Positions 15,465 to 25,279 of a stretch of 32,133 nucleotides of DNA are shown here, one piece after another. Origin of the DNA: an uncultured Parvularculaceae bacterium (GTDB lineage Bacteria; Pseudomonadota; Alphaproteobacteria; Caulobacterales; Parvularculaceae); assembly GCA_913055785.1 (NCBI GenBank), contig CAJXLJ010000034.1:1-32133 (forward strand), read 5' to 3'. Every line of letters starts with the position of its first letter. The stretch's first letter is position 1. Position numbers and translations under genes: made by a program. A model generated the notes under the pieces. That model saw only the letters and a list, made by a program, of their open reading frames with translations, searched no databases and was not told where the DNA came from.

Positions 15465-15587
15465 CGGCGCTCCTTGTTGCCGCTGGGTTGCAGCCGACCG
15501 ACGGACTTCGCCGATCAGGCGAGCGCCATGACGCGGCGATTCGCCAACGCACGAAATGATTCGATAAGTCTGGTTTTCCGCAAGCCG

Positions 15588-15836
15588 TTAACTTTTGGCG
15601 GCTTTCTCGAGCGCATCGATTCGCGCTTTTAAGGCTTCATTTTCCTCACGCGCGGCGCGGGCCATGTCGCGCACCGCCTCGAATTCCTCGCGGCTGACGA
15701 AATCCATATCCGCGACCAGCCGCTGCAGCCGGCTTTTGAAAACCGTTTCGGCCTCCCGGCGCACGCCGTCGGCGGCCCCCGCCGCTTCGGTCATCAGCTT
15801 GGCGATTTCGTCAAAGATTGCGCTTTGTGTCTGCAT
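15588..15836 (-). CDS. ubiK: UbiK-family ubiquinone biosynthesis accessory factor (BMFP)
   Basis: An 82-residue, almost wholly helical protein. The N-terminal amphipathic helix (I-F-D-E-I-A-K-L-M-T-E-A-A-G-A) and the C-terminal coiled coil (F-V-S-R-E-E-F-E-A-V-R-D-M then E-N-E-A-L-K-A-R-I-D-A-L-E) are the family pattern. In E. coli UbiK assists aerobic ubiquinone synthesis by working with the lipid-binding protein UbiJ. Its position divergent from lgt matches many alphaproteobacteria. The family assignment is firm; the function is taken from E. coli. Confidence 0.88.
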   Translation of the reverse strand: MQTQSAIFDEIAKLMTEAAGAADGVRREAETVFKSRLQRLVADMDFVSREEFEAVRDMARAAREENEALKARIDALEKAAKS

Positions 15837-15944
15837 GAGGGTAATCCTTTCGAAGGCCCATTATAGGCCGGCGCGGCGGGGGCGACAGGGGCGCGTCGCC
15901 GCGCTATTGAGACGCACGAACTGGCAGGAAAACGGCGGCGAAAC

Positions 15945-16820
15945 ATGAGCATCCCATTTCCCGATATCGAACCGGTCGCCCTCCAGATCGGCCCCCTCGC
16001 GATCCGCTGGTACTCCCTCGCCTATATCGGCGGGCTCGCCGCCGGCTGGTGGTACCTGACCCGCCTGATCAACAACAAGACGCTCTGGACCCCGTCCGGA
16101 CCGCCGATCACCCGCGCGCTCCTCGACGACGTGATTTTCTGGGTGGCGATCGGCGTCATGGCCGGCGGGCGGCTCGGCTATATTTTCTTTTACGAACCCT
16201 CTCTCCTGATCAAACCCTGGGAGCCGATCTTCGGCTTCCTGCCCTTCCCGCCGGCGCTGATGCTCTGGCATGGCGGCATGTCGTTTCACGGCGGGCTGAT
16301 CGGCGTCACCCTCGCGGGGTTTTTCTTCGCCCGGAAATATAAACTCAACGCGCTCTCCCTCGGCGATCTTTTCGCCTGCGCGACGCCGATCGGGTTGTTC
16401 TTCGGGCGCATCGCCAATTTCATCAACGCCGAACTTTACGGCCGGCCGTGGGACGGGCCGTGGTCGATGCGTTTTCCGATCAAGGATCAGGCGGGCGAGA
16501 TTATCGATTACACTGTCCCCCGTCATCCGAGCCAGCTTTATGAAGCGATGCTTGAAGGGATCGTGTTGTTCGCGGTGTTGCGCATCGCCAGCCACTATTT
16601 CAAACTGCTGAAGCGGCCGGGCGCGATGATTGGACTGTTTCTCACCGGCTACGCCTTCTCGCGCATCCTTGTTGAAAACTTCCGCGAACCGGACTCGCAT
16701 ATGCCGGACTTCCCGCTCGGTCTCACCATGGGCATGATGCTTTCGGTCCCGATGCTGCTGCTCGGTCTGTGGCTGATCTGGCGAACGCGGAACAAGCCGA
16801 AAGAGGCGCCGGCTTCATGA
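15945..16820 (+). CDS. lgt: Prolipoprotein diacylglyceryl transferase
   Basis: Lgt attaches diacylglycerol from phosphatidylglycerol to the lipobox Cys of prolipoproteins, the first step of lipoprotein maturation. The 291-residue product has about seven membrane helices, the motif H-G-G-M-S-F-H-G-G-L-I-G, and the complete family signature G-R-I-A-N-F-I-N-A-E-L-Y-G at 154-166. The start I-R-W-Y-S-L-A-Y-I-G-G is typical. It would process the two lipoproteins predicted here (DUF885 and the cytochrome). Its TGA overlaps the ATG of the methyltransferase gene (16817-16820), so the two are coupled. Confidence 0.96.
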   Translation: MSIPFPDIEPVALQIGPLAIRWYSLAYIGGLAAGWWYLTRLINNKTLWTPSGPPITRALLDDVIFWVAIGVMAGGRLGYIFFYEPSLLIKPWEPIFGFLPFPPALMLWHGGMSFHGGLIGVTLAGFFFARKYKLNALSLGDLFACATPIGLFFGRIANFINAELYGRPWDGPWSMRFPIKDQAGEIIDYTVPRHPSQLYEAMLEGIVLFAVLRIASHYFKLLKRPGAMIGLFLTGYAFSRILVENFREPDSHMPDFPLGLTMGMMLSVPMLLLGLWLIWRTRNKPKEAPAS

Positions 16821-17935
16821 ACGAACGCGCCGAAGCCGCGGACCGGACACAGCTTGAAGACAGGCTGATCGAACTCATCAAGCTGAAAGGCCCGATCACC
16901 GTCGCCGACTACATGGCCGACGCGCTCGGCCACCCCCATGACGGCTATTACATGTCGTCGGCCCCAATCGGCGCTGAAGGCGACTTCACTACCGCGCCGG
17001 AAATCAGCCAGGTGTTCGGCGAACTGATCGGCCTGTGGCTGGTCGAGGCCTGGCGCGGCATGGGGTCGCCGAAAAGTTTCAACCTGATCGAGCTCGGACC
17101 GGGCCGAGGCGTGATGATGGAAGACATGCTCCGCGCCGCCCGCCTGCGACCGGAATTCACCCGCGCCGCCCATCTCTGGCTTGTCGAAACCTCGGGCCGC
17201 ATGCGCGTCGAACAGCAAAAGCGCCTGCGCGCAAGCGAAATCAAACCCGAATGGGCGGACGCCTTCAGCGACATCCCGCCGGGGCCGTCGCTGATCATCG
17301 CAAATGAGTTTTTCGACTGCCTGCCCATCCATCAATATCAGCGCGTCAAGAATGGCTGGCGCGAACGGCTGGTAGGTCTCAGCGAAGATGAAACGAAACT
17401 CGACTTCACGCTCGGCAGGACGCCGCCGCCCGCTTCGCTCGGTCTTCCCGATGTCGCGGACTGCGAGGAAGGCGATATTTTCGAAATTTCCTTCGCGGGA
17501 CGCGACTTTGCGGCTGAGCTCTGCGCCGCACTCGCCGAACAGGGCGGCCATGCGTTGATTATCGATTACGGCCACATGCGGTCGGGGCTCGGCGATACGT
17601 TCCAGGCCGTGCGGCGGCATCAATACTGGCCGCCGCTTGCCGCGCCCGGACGCGCCGACATCACCGCGCATGTTGATTTCGAAGCTCTCTCGCGCATCGC
17701 CATCGACAACGGCGCGGTCGCCCACGGGCCGGTCTCGCAAGGACGCTTTCTGGAACGGCTCGGCCTCAACATCCGCGTCGAAATGCTGTGCAAAGGCAAA
17801 AGCCCCGCAAAAATCGACGAAATCCGCACCGGCGCCTATCGCATCGCCGCACCGGACAAGATGGGCGAGATATTCAAGGTGCTGTGCCTGTCTTCACCGT
17901 CGCTGCCGGCGCCAGCCGGTTTCGAGGAACTATGA
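16817..17935 (+). CDS. NDUFAF7/MidA-type SAM-dependent methyltransferase
   Basis: A 372-residue class I methyltransferase. The N-terminus has the family's P-I-T-V-A-D-Y-M-A-D-A-L-G-H-P-x-x-G-Y-Y, the SAM site is I-E-L-G-P-G-R-G-V-M-M-E-D, and N-E-F-F-D-C-L-P-I-H-Q-Y follows. The eukaryotic homologue NDUFAF7 methylates an Arg of a complex I subunit during assembly, so an analogous role in NADH dehydrogenase assembly is likely. ATG at 16817 is chosen over the upstream frame because it forms the 4-nt overlap ATGA with the lgt stop. Downstream, pgeF starts with another 4-nt overlap. Confidence 0.9.
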   Translation: MNERAEAADRTQLEDRLIELIKLKGPITVADYMADALGHPHDGYYMSSAPIGAEGDFTTAPEISQVFGELIGLWLVEAWRGMGSPKSFNLIELGPGRGVMMEDMLRAARLRPEFTRAAHLWLVETSGRMRVEQQKRLRASEIKPEWADAFSDIPPGPSLIIANEFFDCLPIHQYQRVKNGWRERLVGLSEDETKLDFTLGRTPPPASLGLPDVADCEEGDIFEISFAGRDFAAELCAALAEQGGHALIIDYGHMRSGLGDTFQAVRRHQYWPPLAAPGRADITAHVDFEALSRIAIDNGAVAHGPVSQGRFLERLGLNIRVEMLCKGKSPAKIDEIRTGAYRIAAPDKMGEIFKVLCLSSPSLPAPAGFEEL

Positions 17936-18705
17936 GCGCACCGCCTTTTCAGCGCGCGCCAACCCTTGAAGCGCCCGGGATCGCGCACGGTTTTTTTTCC
18001 CGTGAAGGCGGCGTCTCGGAAGGCGTCTACGCGGCGCTCAACACCGGCGTCGGCTCGGACGACAACCCGGCGCATGTGGCCGAAAACAGGCGGCGCTGCG
18101 CTTCCGTTCTCGGCGTGTCACCAGACAGGCTGCTCACCAACTACCAGATCCACTCGGCGGACGTGCTCATCGTCGAGGGTCCGTGGGAGAACGGCCCTCA
18201 AAAGGCCGACGGCCTTGTCACGCGCGAGATCGGGCTCGCCCTCGGCGTTCTCGCCGCCGACTGCATGCCCTGGCTGTTTGCGGACCCGGAGGCGCGCGTC
18301 ATCGGCGCCGCCCATGCGGGCTGGCGCGGCGCCCTCGCCGGCATTGTGGAAAACACCATCGATACAATGACGACTCTCGGCGCGGAACGCCGCCGCATCC
18401 GCGCGGCGCTCGGCCCTTGTCTACGCCAGCCGAATTTTGAAGTCGGCCTCGACCTGGTCGAGGCTTTCACCGGCAAATACCCGAAAGCGAAAGACTTTTT
18501 CGCGCCCGCGGAGACACAAGACAAACGCATGTTCGATCTCGCCGGGTTCGGCAAATGGCGCGTTGCAGAATGCGGCGTCACGGAAATCGGCGATGTCGGC
18601 GCATGCACGCTCGCCGCGCCTGAAAAATATTTCAGCTATCGCGCCTCCCGCCGCTTCAACGAACCCGACTACGGCCGCAATCTTTCGGCGATCGCGCTCC
18701 TTTGA
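17932..18705 (+). CDS. pgeF: Peptidoglycan editing factor / purine nucleoside phosphorylase, YfiH (laccase-domain) family
   Basis: A 257-residue member of the DUF152/YfiH family. The metal-binding residues appear in order: His in N-Y-Q-I-H-S-A-D-V, Cys in A-A-D-C-M-P, and His in A-A-H-A-G-W-R-G. Members have been described as multifunctional purine nucleoside enzymes and, in E. coli, as an editor that keeps wrong residues out of the muropeptide stem. ATG at 17932 overlaps the methyltransferase stop (ATGA), the third coupled junction in the lgt operon. The prs gene follows after 84 bp. Confidence 0.9.
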   Translation: MSAPPFQRAPTLEAPGIAHGFFSREGGVSEGVYAALNTGVGSDDNPAHVAENRRRCASVLGVSPDRLLTNYQIHSADVLIVEGPWENGPQKADGLVTREIGLALGVLAADCMPWLFADPEARVIGAAHAGWRGALAGIVENTIDTMTTLGAERRRIRAALGPCLRQPNFEVGLDLVEAFTGKYPKAKDFFAPAETQDKRMFDLAGFGKWRVAECGVTEIGDVGACTLAAPEKYFSYRASRRFNEPDYGRNLSAIALL

Positions 18706-18789
18706 AAAATTACGCGCTGGCGGGTTGCGCAGTTGTCAAGAAACCGTCATGAAGCGCTTGGAAACAGCCAGTCGCGAAGGGGTTGGGGC

Positions 18790-19734
18790 ATGAAGCTGAT
18801 CGCGGGAAATTCTAACCGTCGGCTGAGCGAGGCGATTTCCGGAAAACTCTCCACATCGCTGGCGAAGGCGGAGATCAAGACCTTCAAGGACGGCGAGGTT
18901 TTCGTCGAAATTCAGGAAAACGTGCGCGGCGAGGATGTGTTCGTCATCCAGTCGACGTCGAACCCCGCCAACAACAACCTGATGGAGCTCCTGATCACCA
19001 TCGACGCGCTCACCCGCGCGTCGGCGAGCCGCGTCACCGCCGTCATCCCCTATTTCGGCTACGCCCGTCAGGACCGGAAAGCCGGCCCGCGAACGCCGAT
19101 TTCGGCCAAGCTCGTCGCCAACCTCATCACCACCGCCGGCGCCGACCGCGTGCTCACGGTCGATCTCCACGCCGGGCAGATCCAGGGCTTTTTCGATATC
19201 CCGACCGACAACCTTTATGCGGTGAAGGAATTCGAACGCCGGGTGCGTGAAATCCATCACAACGATCTTGATGAGCTCACAATCGTTTCCCCGGATGTCG
19301 GCGGCGTGGTGCGCGCGCGCGCGCTTTCCAAGCGCCTCAACCACCGCCCGCTCGCCATCGTCGACAAACGCCGTGAAGCGCCGGGCCAGTCCGAGGTGAT
19401 GAATATCATCGGCGAGGTCTCGGGCCGTCACTGCGTTATCTTCGATGACATCGTCGATTCCGGTGGCACGCTGTGCAACGCCGCGCAGGCGCTGATCGAC
19501 AAGGGCGCCAAAAGCGTATCGGCCTGCATCACGCATGGCGTGCTTTCGGACCACGCCTCGAACCGCATCATGAAAGCCGATGCGCTCTCGCGCGTGATCA
19601 TCACGGATTCGATCGAAGCGCCGGACGACGTCGTCGCCTGCCCTAAAATCGAGCAGGTCTCGATCGCAACGCTTCTCGCTGAAGCGATCCGGCGCATCGC
19701 CAACGAAGAGTCGGTTTCAAGCCTTTTCGATTAA
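18790..19734 (+). CDS. prs: Ribose-phosphate pyrophosphokinase
   Basis: Prs makes PRPP from ribose-5-phosphate and ATP for nucleotide, histidine and tryptophan synthesis. The 314-residue product is full length. It has the flexible-loop segment [15 protein letters not shown], the Mg-binding [12 protein letters not shown], and the PRPP-binding loop [14 protein letters not shown] at 18790 begins M-K-L-I-A-G-N-S-N as usual and is preceded by GAAGGGG; a longer frame to 18733 lacks family character. It ends 11 bp before the convergent VOC gene. Confidence 0.96.
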   Translation: MKLIAGNSNRRLSEAISGKLSTSLAKAEIKTFKDGEVFVEIQENVRGEDVFVIQSTSNPANNNLMELLITIDALTRASASRVTAVIPYFGYARQDRKAGPRTPISAKLVANLITTAGADRVLTVDLHAGQIQGFFDIPTDNLYAVKEFERRVREIHHNDLDELTIVSPDVGGVVRARALSKRLNHRPLAIVDKRREAPGQSEVMNIIGEVSGRHCVIFDDIVDSGGTLCNAAQALIDKGAKSVSACITHGVLSDHASNRIMKADALSRVIITDSIEAPDDVVACPKIEQVSIATLLAEAIRRIANEESVSSLFD

Positions 19735-19745
19735 GCCTTGCACCG

Positions 19746-20123
19746 TTAGCCTGGATCCTTGCCGCCCGGCTGCCATAGCTGGATGGGATTGCCTTCCGGA
19801 TCGAATAGCTGCGCGAACCTGCCGTTCGGATATTCCTCCGGGTCGACTTCAACCTCGATACCATTGCTGCGAAGCTGCGCGGCCATGGCGTCAAGATCGC
19901 GCACACGGAAATTGATCATCCACTGGTTCTTCATGTCGCCAAAATAGGTCGTGTCTTGCTTGAAGGGCGCGAAAACCGTCGTGCCCGCCTCCGTCCGCCA
20001 GGCTGGCTTGTCATAGTCGTCGGGCACGCGGGTTACGCCAAGATTGTCCTCATACCATTTTGCAAGTTTTTCCGTGTCGGCGGCCCGAAAGAAGAACCCG
20101 CCGACGCCCTGGACCTTTTCCAT
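19746..20123 (-). CDS. VOC (glyoxalase/bleomycin-resistance) family protein
   Basis: A 125-residue vicinal-oxygen-chelate protein with paired beta-alpha-beta modules: V-G-G-F-F-F-R-A-A-D-T-E-K-L-A-K-W-Y-E-D-N-L-G-V near the start, and G-R-F-A-Q-L-F-D-P-E-G-N-P-I-Q-L-W-Q at the end, where the Glu of D-P-E-G-N-x-x-x-L-W is conserved. Such proteins include glyoxalases, dioxygenases and drug-binding proteins; the substrate cannot be told. ATG at 20123 is chosen because AAAGGGAGAG lies just upstream; a longer frame adds nine poor residues. It is downstream of rimK with a 122-bp gap that contains a perfect palindrome. Confidence 0.85.
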   Translation of the reverse strand: MEKVQGVGGFFFRAADTEKLAKWYEDNLGVTRVPDDYDKPAWRTEAGTTVFAPFKQDTTYFGDMKNQWMINFRVRDLDAMAAQLRSNGIEVEVDPEEYPNGRFAQLFDPEGNPIQLWQPGGKDPG

Positions 20124-20200
20124 AAAGCTCTCCCTTTTGGCGTGAGCCAATCATGGCGCCTTACTAGATGCAACCGGCTATCCGGACGGCGGCGCCCCAA

Positions 20201-20216
20201 TCACCCTTAAGGGTGA
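20201..20216. repeat. 16-bp perfect palindrome between rimK and the VOC gene
   Basis: TCACCCTTAAGGGTGA is self-complementary with no spacer. It is 29 bp past the rimK stop and 78 bp before the VOC start. No T-run follows, so a terminator is unlikely; a dimeric regulator site is more plausible. Confidence 0.5.
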
Positions 20217-20245
20217 CCGGAAACCGGCGAAACGTCAGCAGATCG

Positions 20246-21151
20246 TCAGCCTTTTCCGCGGGTTTTCGTCTTTCCGAATTTCGCGTTCTTCTCAACAAAC
20301 TCGATCAGTTGACCAGCGACATCGACGCCGGTGGCGCCTTCGACCCCCTCAAGCCCGGGCGATGAGTTGACCTCCATCACAACGGGCCCGTGATTGGAAC
20401 GCAACATGTCGACGCCGCAGAAATTGAGTCCCATGGCCTTGGCCGCGCTGACCGCCGTCGAACGTTCTGCAGGGGTGATTTTCGCTTTCTCCGCGGTTCC
20501 GCCCCGGTGAATGTTCGAGCGAAAATCACCTTCCTTGCCCCTCCGCATCATCGAAGCGACGACTTTCTCGCCGATGACGATGCAGCGAATGTCTTCCCCG
20601 CCCGCCTCCTTGATGAATTCCTGAACAAGGATGTTGGTGTTGGCGCCGCCGAACGCCTGAATGATCGATTCCGCCGCCTTCTGGGTCTCGCCGAGGACGA
20701 CGCCGATCCCTTGCGTGCCTTCCAGAAGTTTAACCACCACCGGCGCGCCGCCGATCATGTCGAGAATTTCTTCAGCCTGACTGGTGCGATGCGCGAACAC
20801 CGTTACCGGCAGCCCGATGCCTTTGCGCGCAAGAAGCTGCAGCGAACGCAGCTTATCGCGCGAGCGTGAGATCGCGACGGACTCATTGACCGGATAAACG
20901 CCCATCACTTCGAACTGGCGCAACACGGCAGTGCCGTAGAACGTCACCGAGGCGCCGATACGCGGAATGACGGCGTCATATTGCGGCAGGGTTTCGCCCC
21001 GGTAACGCACCGACGGGCGGTGCGACGTGATGTTGATATAACACCGCAAGTGATCGACGACGTCGATTTCGTGTCCGCGCGCTTCCGCCGCTTCCACGAT
21101 ACGCCTGTGGGAATAAAGATCGGCGTTTCGGCACATCAGCGCCAGTTTCAT
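20246..21151 (-). CDS. rimK: RimK-family ATP-grasp ligase (ribosomal protein S6 glutamylation)
   Basis: A 301-residue ATP-grasp enzyme. RimK adds glutamate residues to the C-terminus of ribosomal protein S6. The family features are clear: [13 protein letters not shown] near 63-75, the ATP-binding [27 protein letters not shown], the loop [16 protein letters not shown], and the metal-binding [12 protein letters not shown]. The rimB gene lies 13 nt upstream, forming a rimB-rimK operon as in pseudomonads. An S6 target is the best guess, though related enzymes modify other proteins or small molecules. Confidence 0.93.
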   Translation of the reverse strand: MKLALMCRNADLYSHRRIVEAAEARGHEIDVVDHLRCYINITSHRPSVRYRGETLPQYDAVIPRIGASVTFYGTAVLRQFEVMGVYPVNESVAISRSRDKLRSLQLLARKGIGLPVTVFAHRTSQAEEILDMIGGAPVVVKLLEGTQGIGVVLGETQKAAESIIQAFGGANTNILVQEFIKEAGGEDIRCIVIGEKVVASMMRRGKEGDFRSNIHRGGTAEKAKITPAERSTAVSAAKAMGLNFCGVDMLRSNHGPVVMEVNSSPGLEGVEGATGVDVAGQLIEFVEKNAKFGKTKTRGKG

Positions 21152-21164
21152 GGAATTGCTCCGT

Positions 21165-21644
21165 TTATGCGCCGGGCCTGTCGCCCAGCATGTATGAGGC
21201 GCCGGGATCGATGATGAAGCGCCGGCGAAGGGCGTCGCGGCCGATCAGCAACCGGAATCCCATGGCGTCGCGGTTCGTCAGGGTCAGTTCGATCTTGAAC
21301 AGTCGTTCGCCCATGCGCAAGCGGGTCTCAATGACATACCGCTCCTCTTCCTGTCCATTGGAACTTCTGATCACCCGTTTGTCGACCACGGGCGCCCGGC
21401 AGTAAATTTCCGGCTTTTTCCGCCGGCGTCTTGGGTGAAGGAAAAATTCCACATGAGGCTCGCCGTCGATATCGATTTCTCTCACTTTGAACGCATGGAT
21501 CGCGGATGACTTTGCGCCGGTGTCGATCTTGGCGTTAATGCGTTCGACGCCAAGATCGGGGAACGCCGCCCATTCGCGCCAGCCGATTTCAGTGCGCAGA
21601 CGTTTTTTAGTAATGCTTTTCTTTTTCGGCGTAGCGGCGTCCAT
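21165..21644 (-). CDS. rimB: RimB-like retropepsin-fold protease (ATP-dependent zinc protease family)
   Basis: A 159-residue protein of the DUF785/RimB family, an aspartic-protease-like fold. The catalytic-like motif is [13 protein letters not shown], with Asp41 in D-T-G-A. Further family marks are R[12 protein letters not shown] and [16 protein letters not shown]. In Pseudomonas RimB works with RimK and is thought to counteract or trim S6 glutamylation. Here rimK follows 13 nt downstream, so the pair is co-transcribed. The N-terminal 20 residues are Lys-rich and lie outside the conserved domain. Confidence 0.87.
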   Translation of the reverse strand: MDAATPKKKSITKKRLRTEIGWREWAAFPDLGVERINAKIDTGAKSSAIHAFKVREIDIDGEPHVEFFLHPRRRRKKPEIYCRAPVVDKRVIRSSNGQEEERYVIETRLRMGERLFKIELTLTNRDAMGFRLLIGRDALRRRFIIDPGASYMLGDRPGA

Positions 21645-21827
21645 TACCGGCGGCCCCGTTCAGCGCAGCCGTCCGCCGACGGCGCGCGGCAAGAAAGCGC
21701 CCGCTCGTTTGAGGCCGTCCCCCGGGTGTCGCCTATACCGGTCATAAGGCAGTCCTGTGTGTTTGCGCGTTTCGCATAACTGATTGTCGGGCTGGAGAAA
21801 ATACCGGCGTGGATCGCGGGCGGCGTC

Positions 21828-24450
<2,623 letters not shown>

Positions 24451-24452
<2 letters not shown>

Positions 24453-24478
24453 GATTGATGAGCCGCCGCGCCTATATG
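24451..24478 (+). promoter_or_regulatory. Possible dps promoter
   Basis: TTGATT (24451-24456) and TATATG (24473-24478) are spaced by 16 bp. The match is moderate. It ends 42 bp before the dps ATG and its -35 overlaps the right operator arm, an arrangement that would suit repression. Confidence 0.4.
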
Positions 24479-24520
24479 AGGGGCGTAGGAAACGTCATGT
24501 TCCAAAAAGGAGGAATTTCC

Positions 24521-24994
24521 ATGACTGCGGTCAATATCGGCCTTGACGAAAACGCCCGCAAAGCGGTCGCCGACGCTCTCAACAACACGCTCGCCGACAC
24601 CTATGCGCTTTACATGAAAACACACGCCTATCACTGGAACGTCACCGGCCCGCAGTTCAACTCGCTGCACATCATGTTCGAGCAGCAATATCGCGAAATG
24701 TGGGCGGCTCTCGATGAAATCGCCGAGCGCGTCCGCGCCCTTGGCGTCTTCGCCCCGTCGAGCGGCAAAGCGCTCGCCGAACGCACGGCGATCGACAGCG
24801 CCGATGCTGAACCGCCGGCGGCGATGAACATGGTCGAGCGTCTGCTTGAAGGCCACGAAACGCTGATCAAGCGCGCCCGCGAAGGCCTCAGCATCGCAGA
24901 AGAATCGGGCGACGCGGCGAGCGCCGACCTTTTCACGGTGCGCATCCAGACCCACGAAAAAACCGCCTGGATGCTGCGGTCGACCGCGCAGTAA
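24521..24994 (+). CDS. dps: Dps-family ferritin-like DNA-protection protein
   Basis: A 157-residue four-helix protein of the Dps family, which oxidises and stores iron using peroxide and shields DNA in stress. The ferroxidase segment is visible: Y-M-K-T-H-A-Y-H-W-N-V-T-G-P, then F-E-Q-Q-Y-R-E-M-W-A-A-L-D-E-I-A-E-R-V-R-A-L-G, giving the inter-subunit His and Asp/Glu ligands. The C-terminus is short with no Lys-rich tail, so direct DNA binding is uncertain. ATG 24521 is fixed by a near-perfect AAGGAGGA about 7 nt upstream. The AT-rich inverted repeat just upstream probably controls it (iron or oxidative stress is a reasonable guess), and a GC-rich hairpin follows the stop. Confidence 0.93.
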   Translation: MTAVNIGLDENARKAVADALNNTLADTYALYMKTHAYHWNVTGPQFNSLHIMFEQQYREMWAALDEIAERVRALGVFAPSSGKALAERTAIDSADAEPPAAMNMVERLLEGHETLIKRAREGLSIAEESGDAASADLFTVRIQTHEKTAWMLRSTAQ

Positions 24995-25017
24995 CGAAAG
25001 ATCGCTAATCAAAGCAA

Positions 25018-25060
25018 CGCCGGGCCGGGTACGTTTCTCGCCCGGCGCTCTGTTATCTTT
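25018..25060 (+). terminator. Probable terminator after dps
   Basis: CGCCGGGC (25018-25025) pairs perfectly with GCCCGGCG (25040-25047), followed by a pyrimidine-rich tail with broken T-runs. It begins 24 bp after the dps stop. The T-tract is weak, hence moderate confidence. Confidence 0.5.
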
Positions 25061-25279
25061 GCTGTTGTGACTACCTCCCTTGGAAGGCGCGCTATTTACG
25101 CAGAAGGACTCGCCGGGGGAAGCCCTGAACAAGTCCGTCTTCGCCTTTGCCGGATGAGTTGCTCACGACCCTCGATATGCTCGCTAAGTTGCGAAGCCTT
25201 GCGCCGCAAGAAGAAGTGTCGGCCCGATACGGCCAGAAAATGATTTTTCTCGATTGATCGGGAAAAATCGCAATCACAT
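25061..25279. other. Gene-poor stretch between dps and the RTX gene
   Basis: I see no credible gene here. Short frames cross it on the minus strand but lack ribosome-binding sites and family character. A small hairpin CTTGC-GCC-GCAAG occurs at about 25198-25210. The part near 25110-25200 could be decayed coding or insertion-sequence material, but nothing in it is recognisable. The far end is the 3' flank of the RTX gene, and no clear terminator for that gene was found. Confidence 0.4.

Noticed and set aside
16649-17740. 363-codon frame antisense to lgt and the methyltransferase
   Set aside because: Overlaps two conserved coupled genes and resembles no family.
25092-25200. Possible insertion-sequence end or decayed transposase between dps and the RTX gene
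   Set aside because: No terminal repeat pair, target duplication or transposase motif could be seen; mentioned only as gene-poor sequence.
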